Source of the DNA: Dicaeum eximium
Taxonomy: Eukaryota; Chordata; Aves; Passeriformes; Dicaeidae
Reading direction: 5' to 3'
Assembly (NCBI GenBank): GCA_013396995.1
Contig: VWZP01004535.1
Location: 62,944 to 126,943 of the forward strand
DNA length: 64,000 nt
The position numbers were made by a program, and so were the translations under genes. Under the pieces are notes generated by a model, which saw only the letters and a list, made by a program, of their open reading frames with translations, was not told where the DNA came from and did not search any database. Each line of letters begins with the position of its first letter. Position 1 is the first letter of the stretch. Below are positions 10,430 to 20,967 of the stretch, one piece after another.

Positions 10430-13400
10430 GTAAGCCCTGCTGGGTCAGCCTGGCACTGCCTCGGCACTCAGAGGCACAGGAAATTCACAGTTCTGTGACA
10501 CCTGACTTTGTTTTCCTCTTCTGTTCAAATGAAGGCTCTTACTCACCAAAACTGAGCCTGCAGCAATCCCGCTGGGAGCTGGAGTGCCTCACGTTTAGGC
10601 AATAATAGCTGATCCTTCAGTACTTCTTTCTTCAGATGCTTTTATTGTCTGCAGGACCTTAAAATTACTTTTTATCCAAGCTGGGTGTGATGTAAGGCAC
10701 TTGGTAATGCAAAGGTGATGAGTGGTTTGCTGGTTGGGAAAGTAGTTAATGAAGGTCAAGTAATAAGTGATGGAACATGAGGCAACAGCAGCCTCAGGTT
10801 GCACAAGGGGAGGTTTAGGTTGGGTATTGGGGAAAATTTCTTCATCACAGGGGTTGTCCAGCATCCACCAGGCCTTTGGTGGAATTCCACCTCGCCAAAG
10901 ATGGAATTTTATACATTTTCTCCATTCTTAGCTTTGAAAGTCCTCAGTACAGTTTTTAGTTTAGCCAGCCAAGCACCTCATGAGCTCCGGTACCGTTTTG
11001 TGTTAATGAGGTCATCAGCCGGCGGTGCCTCAAGGAGAGGGATTGTCACCCAGCAGCCAGGGGCTGTCCTGGGAGAGGGGCTGTGCTCTCACCACACCCC
11101 GCAGCCAGGGGCTGGATTTGCCCAGCAGCAGCACCAGCCCAGTTGCTGAAGTCATGCAAACACAGCTGCCCTGAGGGGGGAAGTCTGAAGCAGGGAGTGC
11201 AGGAGTTGGGCTGCAGCAGCAGTGCCAAGGGCAGAGCAGGGCCTTTGGGTGATCAGTTGAAGTGTGAGTAGCTGGACACGCAGGCCCAGAGGTGGTTCAG
11301 CTCCTCAGGTGTTCAGTGGCTGTTCAAAGCAAACCCTTCTGGGCCCTGCTCAGAGCAGCCACACTGGGTTTCACCTGACACAGCCCTTCTGTGCAGCTGG
11401 ATGCTGTTTCAGGAAGCAGCGCTGGCTGCATCCCTCACCAGAATAACCTGTGAAACACCAAAAGCTGAGAGGGGCTGGAATCTCAGGAAGGAGCAAAGGC
11501 AATGGGAACTGATATCCTGTGCAATGGATGAGTGCTGGTACCATTGGGCTGTGATTTTAAACTCCAGCCCATTTCGTTTGATAATGCAAATAATTTGTGC
11601 AAAGCTTTTAGCCTTTAGTGGTTTTCACACACTTCAGAATCATTTCTATTAGATTGAACCTTTCAGGGGATTTGCAGGAAGAAATTCGATGTTGAAACCA
11701 AATTGTCGCCTGGGGATTCTCAAGGTAGTCACCACGTGCAGCACAATTTCAGTTTTGCAGTTCAAGGACTAAGATAAAATTTAAATACCTTAATTGTTTT
11801 TCTGGATTAATAAGGTTGGTTTTTTTCAGGACTGGGAGGGATAGCTTCAGCTCTTGGATCCTTAATTCAAATGTTGGAAATCAGTTTTCCCCATATACCC
11901 TATTTTATATAATGTTTTGGTATTCTGTAGATTGTTGGAGGAAGGGCCAGAACTGACTGAGTTACTGGTTCTAAAACAGTCCAGGCATTTTAAAAATATG
12001 AAAACCCCCTGCAATCAGTTAATTAGTAACTGACACCTGAGCAGAGCACACCAAGCCATAAATAAATTCCTGACTTCAGGTCAGTTGTTTTGCAGAGGTA
12101 CAGACTTGCCAGTGCTGCTTGTGGGGGTCACAGCAGTGACAGTTTCTGTGGTGCAGAAGATGCTCTTGTGTGCACATCTCACATCAGGTCACTCCTGCAG
12201 CAGGGGTGTCCTGTCACTGCCAGCAGATATGTGATTATTTAGGGAATTAATAATGCAGCTAATTGTGTAGTGACATATGTGCTCTTTAGAAAAACACCTC
12301 CTCAAAGCCCTGTCACCAGACACGTTCTGTCTGAAGTGTCAGAAGTTAATTGTCCATGGTCATAAAAGCTGTAATTGCAGTGGAAAAAAATTACATGGGA
12401 ACTGAATTCCTATCAGTGTTTCCTTCAGGTCTGCTCTGACAAATCCCATCAGCCCAGCACATCCATCTCCAGGGTGTGCAGGGGCTGCACTGGGTAGGTG
12501 TTGGAGGCCTGGCTGCTTTGAAGGCTCAGGGCATGTCTGGGTCACTGCAGGGGCTGCACAGCTGTTATTTTTTCTTTCTTTTTTATAGTCAATTTTAGTC
12601 TTGCAAAAGGGGCTTTTTGGGTCAATCATCTTGGGACAAACCTTTCTGAAGCTGTGCAGAAATACATGTTAGGGTTTTCAGAGTTTCATTAGACGTGACA
12701 GCTGAGAAGAAATGAAACAAAAAGGCAGCCCAAGAAGCTTCACCTGCTGGGAGCAGCTGGGACTCCTGAGGCCTTCAGGAAGGCTCTTGTGGGGATGTGT
12801 GTGGGATGTGTGACAGCACAGGGCCCTGCTGGCCCTGGATTCTCCTCCCAGGATGAGCTGTTCTAGGGAGATCTAGAATTTATCCACTGCAAACAGCTCA
12901 GTGCATGGGAGGGGGAGATTGTTCAAGAAGGCTTATCTCAGGAGACAGAGACAGATTGTAATGGTGGTGGCATTTTAGGACAATGCTATTAAAAAACCCC
13001 CAAACACAAATCAAAGCCAAACCCAACTTAAGTGGAATGTTTGCTTCCTCTGGTGGCAGTACAGCCTCAGTTTGGCTGCTCACATTTTGTCTCATTCTCA
13101 AGAGACCAAAAATTATTTTAAGGAAGCTTTATTACAAAATAATTAAAAGCAGAGAAGAGTTTGACTTTGTTTTCAAACCTGTAAGAAAATATGAGTGATA
13201 ATGATCAAGTGCAAACAACTTCAGTTCTGTGAAAGAAGTGAGAAATGAGGGAGCCCTGCACAGCCAGAGCCACAGGCTGGCTGAGATTGGAATAGATTGA
13301 GCCCTCTGGGCTCCATTTAAGTTGAATTTTTAAAGAATGGTGTTTTCTTGCTCCACACAAAGAGGTGTCTTTTGTTCCTGTGATCCAGAGATGACAGTTT

Positions 13401-14056
13401 ATTCAGACATTGAGGAGTGATATTGTGGGGAGGGGGAGGATGAGATGTGTTCCAGTAGGACTGCACTGAGGGGTCCCTGTCCTGCCTCTCCAGTGTTATT
13501 TGTTTTTCCCTCTTAGCCAGTGCTGTTCAGGGAGGTTGTAGGACCAGGACCTCTGTGGCATCGTGAGCCCCCCAAATGGTACCTGTCTGAGGAGCTGCCA
13601 CCTCCCACCTGGGACCTGAGCCACAGCCCAGTGTTGCAGTGAATCCAGGGCAGGATCCACCATCCCTGCCTACTGAATCACATGGATTCTTCCCTTTTTG
13701 TTTCATTTTGAAATGTCTTCAAAAGTGCCAGGTCTTATGTAAGGTGCACACCTCTGTATATACACTGCATTAATGTGTTGTATCTGTGGGTTTGGAACAA
13801 GCTCCCAGAAAGCAACATGGAGGAACTGAAAGCAGAATGCAAAAAAAAATCACCTTTGGAGGCCTCTGTACTGTTAAGCTCCCTGTGAGCTTGGCAGGGT
13901 TGCTCCCAGACTTCAGAGTTTTCACGTTTGGATTCCTTTGGATCAGCTGTCTTTGTTTTGGGCAGAAAGCCTTTGTATTTGTTTTTATTTATATATGTAT
14001 ATTATATCTATAAACCCCTCTGTACATTACTTTGTTTATTTGTTTTTCCCTCTTAG
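10430..14056 (+). other. MEF2A: MEF2A intron between the NTQRIS exon and the DYSLTSADL exon
   Basis: The intron starts GTAAGC and ends ccctcttag. It contains one truncated CR1 fragment (listed separately) and otherwise unrecognised sequence. A short tract, tgtttttccctcttag, occurs both near 13500 and at the real acceptor (14041-14056), so the first is an acceptor-like decoy. Confidence 0.85.
10755..10900 (+). mobile_element. CR1 LINE fragment, sense orientation, 5'-truncated and diverged
   Basis: The stretch reads as the 3' part of a CR1 non-LTR retrotransposon: a gcctcaggttgcacaaggg block, then gaggtttaggttgggtattg, then aatttcttcatcacaggggttg and a degraded remainder. These match the well-known CR1 3' region around the C-terminal end of its second ORF. 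It is only about 150 bp, has substitutions throughout and lacks the terminal 8-bp repeats. It is a dead remnant. Confidence 0.8.
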
Positions 14057-14183
14057 ATTACTCCTTGACTAGCGCAGACCTGTCAGCCCTGCAGGGATTT
14101 AACTCCCCAGGAATGCTGTCCCTGGGGCAGGTGTCTGCCTGGCAGCAGCACCACCTCGGTCCCGCAGCCCTCAGCTCTCTTGT
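14057..14183 (+). CDS. MEF2A: MEF2A coding exon ([15 protein letters not shown] segment)
   Basis: This 127-nt exon lies between acceptor ccctcttag and donor GTAAGT. Its first two bases complete an Asp codon begun in the previous exon (G+AT) and its last two begin a Val codon (GT+C). It encodes [34 protein letters not shown] and PAALSSL, a conserved part of the MEF2A transactivation domain. Both junction phases match the neighbouring exons exactly. Confidence 0.97.
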
Positions 14184-14603
14184 GTAAGTATCCAGGCAGG
14201 GCAGCACTGGGGGGGCTTCTGCTCTTCTGCTGGAGCAGCTGCACCAAGGGAATATTCAGCACATTTTAACCTCTTGTCGGTGCTGCAAAACATTTGTGTG
14301 TTGGGGTGTTTATCCCTTCAGTCACCTCCAGCTAATGAGCTGTGTCCCTGCAGGCTCAGCTTCTCACCAAGGAGGTGACTGTGTGGTGGCTGAAATGTTT
14401 GGCAATAGAAAATATTTGTTCTGAACTTCTGCAAATGCAGCTCAGACCTTTAATTAATGCTTTTTTTGCCTTTGCTCTTCCTAGTAAACTGCATTTATTT
14501 CTGTGCTGAGCCCCGAGGCCTCACCGTCACAGACACGTGAATTGTCACTTGGTTTTCACTTTCTGCATTTTCTTATTTGCACCTCTGGATTTTCTTTCTG
14601 CAG
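14184..14603 (+). other. MEF2A: Last MEF2A coding intron (420 bp)
   Basis: The intron starts GTAAGTATCC and ends ctttctgcag. An open frame beginning at 14503 reads through its 3' end into the final exon in phase. That upstream part is intron sequence, because the splice sites restore the known MEF2A protein order. Confidence 0.9.
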
Positions 14604-14946
14604 CACTGGCAGCCAGCTATCTCAGGGTTCAAATCTCTCCATTAACACCAACCAAAACATCAACATCAAATCGGAACCGATCTCCCCTCCCCGGGACCGC
14701 GTCACCCCCTCGGGGTTCCCGCCGCAGCAGCCGCAGCCGCAGCCGCCGCCGCCGCCGTCGCGCCAGAAAATGGGGCGCTCCCCGGTCGACAGCCTGAGCA
14801 GCTCCAGCAGCTCCTACGACGGCAGCGACCGCGAGGATCCGCGCAGCGACTTCCACTCGCCCGTGGTGCTGGGGCGGCCGCCCAACGCCGAGGACCGCGA
14901 GAGCCCCTCGGTAAAACGGATGAGGATGGACACGTGGGTGACATAA
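14604..14946 (+). CDS. MEF2A: MEF2A terminal coding exon: sumoylation/phosphorylation switch and C-terminal nuclear localisation signal
   Basis: This is the final coding exon: acceptor ttctgcag, stop TAA at 14944-14946, 113 residues plus the split Val. It contains [20 protein letters not shown], then [12 protein letters not shown]. This last is the phospho-SUMO/acetyl switch of MEF2 factors, with the acceptor Lys at 14668-14670 and regulatory Ser at 14683-14685. Next come a Pro/Gln tract, [20 protein letters not shown], and the basic end [12 protein letters not shown], which carries nuclear-localisation residues. The long polyglutamine run of human MEF2A is not present: the tract reads [20 protein letters not shown], encoded by CCGCAG/CCG triplets. 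The exon is locally much richer in GC than the surrounding intron and 3'UTR. Confidence 0.98.
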
Positions 14947-17900
14947 ACCCGCCGTGTCGCCCTTTCAGTTTTGTGTTCTCAAAATGAACTGTCCTGACAT
15001 ATCTAAATTTATAAATAAGGACGTGAATAAGTATATTTATATGTATATACATACGTGCATATATATATCTTCACATGCATATATATGTGCTAGTGTGTGT
15101 AGCATACACCAATCATCAGGCACTTACGACAAACTCTTGTATAGCTGCAGATGTCCCTTGGTAAAAGTAACAGAACAATCCCGTAGGTTTGATCTCTAGT
15201 CTGGCACTTACCTGGACTTGTGTGTGACCCCAGCCCGGCCCGGCAGAGCGGTGTCCCTGCAGTGTCTCCTCCTCCTCCACACCCACGAGCGAGGGCTCGC
15301 CTCTAGTACCGTCCCTGTGTGTAGTCAGCTCTATGGTTACTCGTAGTTAAGAAATAATTGCTTTGTAGCAGCAGAGCAGTAGAAAAGCAGGAAGAAGAAA
15401 GCAATACTGTACATAAACTGACCTTTCTATTACCCAACCTGGCATGGGTCTCTATTGCAGAGGGTGCATGGAGAAGGGCTGATGCTATAACAAACAAAAA
15501 ACAAAAAAACAAAAACCCTGTTTTGCACGTGCAAAAAAAAAAAATAGTGTATTGGGTCAAAGAAGTGATTTTTTTAATGAGTGAAAGAGAGACATAGAGA
15601 ACTCGCATGAAATATTCAGAAAATATTAGCCTAGAAAATAGAACATTAACAAAATAAAATTAATATATTAAGTTATAATTGGAATATGTTTGACAAATTT
15701 GTTTTTACGTTCATACCTTTGAAAAATATAGAAACGGATTTTAGCTCATGTATATTTTATATTAAAGAAAACAATACCCTAATGAATTGAAGACTATATA
15801 TAAAGTTATATACAGTACTTTTGAACACATTCTGCTATGAATTATTTATATAAGCCAAAGCTGTATGTTGTAGCTTTTTTGTAGAGTATAGTTTTATCTT
15901 ATTTTGACTTTCTAGTTTTTGCTTTCAAAGATGAAAAGGAAAAACTTGCAGGCGGAACCTTGGGGGAAAAATAAGCCATGAACACTTATATGTAAATTTA
16001 AATTTGAGCCAAACTCTTTGTGTATATAGCATCCTAAATATATTATCACCTTTGGTGTAAGTACCTATGTATTGTACGGTCACCAGATTAAAAAGTATAT
16101 TTTTGTGGATTGACGCCAACTTGAAACAAGGCGAGGTCCTTATTAAGTAGAGTATTCACTGTTTAATATTTACTATTTTGTTAAATATACTGTACTTTCT
16201 TTGGATTTTAATTATTATTAATATTATTATCCAGATTTTTCAGAGGGTGTATAAAGGGGTTGGCCCCCTCACTGGTGGTGAATGTGTGCCGTTCAATTGT
16301 AATCTCTGTGCTGTATGGTTAAGCTTCATTATACATTTTATATATATGTATATAAATAGCAAAGTGGCAAAAAAAAAAATCCGGTGTTAAGTTCATCCTG
16401 CATAAATATAAAAAATCTGTTACAACACATTTTAAGGCATCATTTTAAAGCTGCCTCTTCCGAGGAGGAAAAAAAAAAAACAGTGGAAAAACTTGACCTA
16501 ATTTCTCATGATAGGGAAATGACACATATCAGAGGAGCACAAAAGGTTTTGTGAGTTGGCAAGTGATTTGGGAAAAATTCACTGCTTCCAAGAAAGAGAG
16601 GGAGGAATGCAGAGCCCCCTTGTGCCACGAGCCTGGGCTGGGAGCAGGTTCGGTGTCGGATGCGGGGCCGTGATCCCACCGGTGCTCCCGGTCACCTCCA
16701 GGCTGGCAGTGCTGGTTCTGGGTGGAGGCTGCAGAGCTGTGGGGTTGCCCAAACTCTTCAGAGTTAGCCCTGATATTTATTACATTTTCTGCTTGGGCTT
16801 TATTTTTTTTTTTTCAGTTAAGAAAATCCCTTGATGCTGTAAGGGAGAGGTGAGAAGGGCGGTGTCCCTGTGGTACCTGTGGCCTCCAGCCCTGTCTCGT
16901 TGTCCTGGCATTGTTAAAACCCACAGGGGCTCCAGTCTCTGCCAGCCATGCCCTTGGAACTGCTGCCCATTTCCGTGGGAGGCAGAAGGGACAAGTTCTC
17001 ATGGCCACCATGTCCCCAGTGACCAAACTCACTTGCTGCTCTCTGGAACCTTTTGCTGCTCTGACCAGTGATGTGAGTTCCATGATTTATGCACCTGTAT
17101 GAACTTTGCTGTACATCCGAGTGGGAGTTCTGCATTCACATTTACTGTCTATTTTCTTGTGTGCCTTATCAGATGGCTTTGCTGACTGTATCTCAATAGT
17201 CTTTATTTCTATGCAGGTTTTTAAACAGTACTTAACTACTGTTTTCTTAAAGACAAAGCTACACAAGGGTTAGAGTTTGTATTGAAATTGCACCAATGAA
17301 TTAAAAAAATAATAAAAAGAATCAGTTCTAAAGAGCTGGGCAAGGGAGTGGCCCTGTGCTGCCCCAGCCCCAGCAGAAACGTCCTTCCACAGCCCTGCGG
17401 TCCTGGGGAGCACCTCCTGCCACCGAGGGCATGGGAATCCTGGTTTTTAATAACAAGTCATTCACTTTGAAACATACTTTTTTAGAAATTGTAAAAATGT
17501 TTTATATTAAAAAAATGACATAGCACAGATATTTCAACAGGTTGAAAAAAAGAAAACTTTTTAAAATTATCTCTGCTGACTGAAGTGCAAGTGGATCCAA
17601 TCCTGGGCTGAACCCAGTCAGGTCTGAATGATTTAAGATTTTTATCTCTGTTGTGACAAATCACCTCCATCCTCGAGCTCTCACGATAGTTTTGAGAAGG
17701 CCACGTTGTCAGGGACTCGTCAGAGAGAACTGCTTTAGCCTTGCCTTCCCTCCAAGGACACTAATGCATCAGAAACTCGCGAGTTACTGTGCGCACAAGA
17801 AATACATAGTAAATAAGGAACAAAACAACTCCTAACAATTGATCCTGGGCAGAAGTTAAATCCGAATGTGAAAGAAAGACTTAACCAATGTAAACATTTA

Positions 17901-18270
17901 AATCTTAGTAGAACCTTTCTTCACTTTGCTGTGCAAGAGAACACTGCTTTGCTATATTTAAAATGGCTTTTTTAAAAGAGATTTATGTATTTGGTAAATG
18001 TTTGTAGTCAACAGTTCACAAGAAGCTGTTCACGGTTTAATGCTGATAAGCCGTTTGGCGGCACAAGCTGGACTTTGTTGCCATCCTTGAGACGAATCTT
18101 TTAAGAAAAAAAATAAGTTAATCTCAATTTTTTTCCCTGAATGTGTTGTTTTTTCTTCAATATACAATAAATATTCTAGTGAACTTTTTATCAAATGGTT
18201 AAGAAAATGCTAGAGGTTGTTGTAAAATATTTGTATCCTGCATTCACTAAAGTAAAGATACTGGCTTTTA
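14947..18270 (+). other. MEF2A: MEF2A 3' untranslated region (end estimated)
   Basis: About 3.3 kb of very AT-rich sequence follows the MEF2A stop, with TA-rich stretches (about 15030-15090 and 16335-16360), A-runs and several AATAAA hexamers (for example near 15652, 17309 and 18166). Four exact Pumilio-type TGTANATA motifs occur at 15042, 15408, 16021 and 16347. The end is inferred from the last AATAAA at 18166-18171 and the change to GC-richer sequence after about 18280. Use of earlier sites is likely but cannot be ranked from sequence alone. Confidence 0.7.
18166..18171 (+). terminator. MEF2A: Probable distal MEF2A polyadenylation signal AATAAA
   Basis: The hexamer lies in tatacaataaatattc. 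It is the last canonical signal in the AT-rich MEF2A 3'UTR and is followed by a T- and GT-rich stretch (ttgttgtaaaatatttgt). Cleavage would be expected about 10-30 bases downstream. Confidence 0.5.
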
Positions 18271-18614
18271 CTGTGTACTCCGGCCTCTCTCGTGTTTGCA
18301 GAGCACTGGTCCCGTCTGGCGCGTCCTTCCCCCTCCAGGTGTCAGGTTTTTAACTGCAGCCACGAGGATTCTCTTCAGCAGGGATACACTTGTTACTGTG
18401 CTCAGGGACTGATGCCTGCTAAGAACCTTTCTACAAAACCTGTGGAGAAACTGGCAGATGAAGCAGGGTTCATTGGGAGTGGAGAGCCCAAGGCCAGTCC
18501 TGCCTCTCCCGCCCCAGTTCCTCCAGCTGCTCCCACTCCTGCTCACTGCAGAGGCTGAGGTGAAGCTGCAAGGGGCCCCTCTTCCTAAGGCAGGTGCTCA
18601 GCTGTGTGGTAGCA
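18271..18614. other. Short spacer between the converging MEF2A and LYSMD4 3' ends
   Basis: Between the estimated MEF2A end and the estimated LYSMD4 end is about 350 bp of moderately GC-rich sequence. Open frames on both strands here (for example 18292-18558 and 18268-18546) overlap each other and have no recognisable homology. No gene is called. Confidence 0.5.
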
Positions 18615-20463
18615 GATAAAGCACAAGCTGTGCCTCTTGTGCTTTTATTTCATCTGGTTTTATTTAAAAATATAAGAACCTGGTCCCGCCCCCTCCTCAG
18701 AACAAAGAGATACAGCTCTTCATAGAAGAAAAATACAAGTTTTTGTTCAGTATAAGATACTTTGGAGTGCTCATTTACAAAATTAGGTTCCCACTTTTGA
18801 GAGCTGCAGGTAACACAGGTTCTCACTGTAACAGCACACAGTTGTGCTTGTGTGGGGTGGGGTCCTCATCTTGCTGGAGAAGCTTCAATCCTCTGTCCAG
18901 GCAGACACTGCCAGGCAGAGGCAGTCCTTCAGGCCAGCCTGGGGCCACACCTGCACAACAGGTGCTTGTACCACAGCCCCTCTCCAGCCCCTGCTCTGCC
19001 CCAGCTGGCCTCAGGCTGCCAGGGAAAGCTGGAAAAGCCCTGTGGTCCTGCTGGCAGCTGGGAAGCTGCAAATGGGGCTGGGCTGAGGTGGGGGACGACA
19101 AACAGTTGCTTCCTGCACCTGCCCACCAGCTCTGCCCTCACCCTCAGCACCAACGGCACCTGCCCACACATTTAGTGGTTGGTTCCAGGAAAGTCTTTAC
19201 CTCTGCCGACAGGCCTGGAATTTGCTGAATCAAATTTCTGAAGCAAGTTCTTCTCTTTAGCAAAGCTCCAAGGCCTCCCTTGCTGCTCCCTTGCAGTAGT
19301 GTTGTAGGTAGTGTTTGCTCAGTGGTACTGAAGAACACAGCCCTGGGGCAGACCCACAGCTCTGCTGCCCTGAAGCTTTTCAGTGCAGTGGTCAGTTCAC
19401 AGAAACCCCTCAGTCAGCAGCTTCCCATCCTCTCCTAGAAAGGCTTCACCCTTCTTTCTTCTTGGACTTCTGTTCTGCACCTTGCAACCTGCACCCAGCT
19501 CAGCACTTTGCTCCCACTCAGACTGCACACAAGGAACTAATTTCCTGATTGAGCCTGGGTGTCTGAGAAGCACCACTACAGACTATTATTAGTTTTCTTA
19601 CAAATAATACTGACTAGACCTCCTACCAGGAAATGAGCCCTTGACTCATTTCTGTGACTCCTCTCTTGTGCTCTCCTGTCCTCATCCAACACCCCATGCC
19701 CACCTGGGGCAATGCAGGGCTGAGCAGTACCCTGGAACAGCACAGATCCTGCAGTGAGACCTCTGATCTCAGGAGCCACCAAGAATTTCACTGAGGGGAA
19801 CAGGTCTGGGCTCACCCTTCCCAGGGGTGGGCCTGATGCATCCTAACTGAACACAGCTCAAAGGTTTACTCAGGTGGGTGACAAGGCAGGGTGCTGGCAG
19901 CATCCTCATGCCCTGGCATACCCAAGAGCCCCAGAAGGCATCATTAGGGTCAAGCAGGCCAAAATCACCACGGTCTGCAAGGGACAAAAATGACACTTCT
20001 GAGAAAAAGTGTCCCCTGCTTCTATTCCAGCAAAAAGTGTTTCCTTAAAATGCAAACAACCCCCAACTTTCCAACCACATTAATACTGCACTCTCTAGCT
20101 CAGCAGCAAAGAATTTGCTTCTAGACATGGCATTAAGAAACACCTGAAGCAACCACAATGAGTAAATTGCTACAAAATATTTTCCCTCAGAGTTCCCAAC
20201 TCTGAAGCCACCTGGGTGATGATCTCTGTAAGCAATAAAGCATCCTTATTTTTCCACCAAAATCACATCACCTCATTTTCAGTCAAATTCAGGATTATAT
20301 AATCAGCTACTTATAAAAATAAAAACAATCTGTATTGTTGTATCCCCTTGGGTGCACTCGAGTCAGTCTCAGGAGCATATGGGCATCACTGCTGGAAAGG
20401 CTGGAGTGGGCTTTTCCCTTAGGATTTTTTTTTCTACGACCAAGCCTGTGGTAATCTCCTTTC
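18615..20463 (-). other. LYSMD4: LYSMD4 3' untranslated region (end estimated)
   Basis: Sequence downstream of the LYSMD4 stop on the - strand. The first AATAAA hexamers met after the stop are at 18663-18658 and 18649-18644, giving a 3'UTR of about 1.8 kb. The overlapping ORFs at 18743-19228 and 19315-19592 on the + strand lie inside this region and look like chance frames. Confidence 0.55.
18644..18649 (-). terminator. LYSMD4: Probable LYSMD4 polyadenylation signal AATAAA
   Basis: On the - strand AATAAA is present here, with a second copy at 18658-18663. They are the first such hexamers below the LYSMD4 stop codon. Cleavage would fall near 18615-18635, leaving only a few hundred bases to the end of MEF2A. 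Confidence 0.5.
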
Positions 20464-20967
20464 CTATCCAGCTGTTGAAACATTTGAGTTTGTCATGTTA
20501 GAGGTGTGGGCCACCAGGCCTTGTGTTTTAAAATAGATGATATAAAACACTGGCAGGACAATTCCTATCAGGAGCATAATGAACACGGCGTTCCACCACT
20601 GGATTCCGCAGTCCGCACCGTTCCCAGCGTCCCGTTTCCCTGCCTCGGGCGGGGGCCGCTCCAGCCCCTCCTCGCCGTCCTCGGCGTTCAGCTGCACCTC
20701 CACCTGCACGGCATCCTGGATGCTCTGGTCGATGTCCCTGAAGTACTCACTGAGCCGCCGGCCGCCAGCGGAGCCGCCCGCGCCAGGGTCGGGCTCCGGG
20801 AGCTCCACACGCGTCAGGCCGGGCTGGGCAGGCCCCGCCGGGGGCGGCCGCAGGGCCCCGGCGCTCTCCGTGAGCAGCCCGTGCGGCCGCACCGGGATCT
20901 TGATGGACTTGAGCGCGTACAGGTCCTGCTCCCGGATGAAGTTGTTGACGCGTTTGATATCCGCAAC
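20464..20967 (-). CDS. LYSMD4: LYSMD4 terminal coding exon: end of LysM domain, acidic linker, transmembrane segment
   Basis: LysM and putative peptidoglycan-binding domain-containing protein 4 is a single-pass membrane protein of uncertain function. This 504-nt exon encodes residues 94-260 and the stop. Acceptor AG is at 20969-20968 (ATTCCTTAG) and the exon starts in phase 0 with VADIKRVNNFIREQDLYALK, the second half of the LysM fold. SIKIPVRPHG closes the domain. A Pro/Gly/Ala-rich linker follows (about 124-165), then RRLSEYFRDIDQSIQDAVQ, probably helical. The family signature NGADCGIQWWNAVFIMLLIG enters a hydrophobic span (about 217-239). The short tail has two N-glycosylation sequons (NMT, NVS), which would fit a luminal or extracellular C terminus. 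The exon is highly GC-rich, which creates long shadow frames on the opposite strand. Confidence 0.95.
   Translation of the reverse strand, partial: VADIKRVNNFIREQDLYALKSIKIPVRPHGLLTESAGALRPPPAGPAQPGLTRVELPEPDPGAGGSAGGRRLSEYFRDIDQSIQDAVQVEVQLNAEDGEEGLERPPPEAGKRDAGNGADCGIQWWNAVFIMLLIGIVLPVFYIIYFKTQGLVAHTSNMTNSNVSTAG

Noticed and set aside
13500..13520. Acceptor-like tract tgtttttccctcttag resembling the true MEF2A acceptor at 14041
   Set aside because: The following sequence does not continue the MEF2A protein, whereas the copy ending at 14056 does so exactly in phase.
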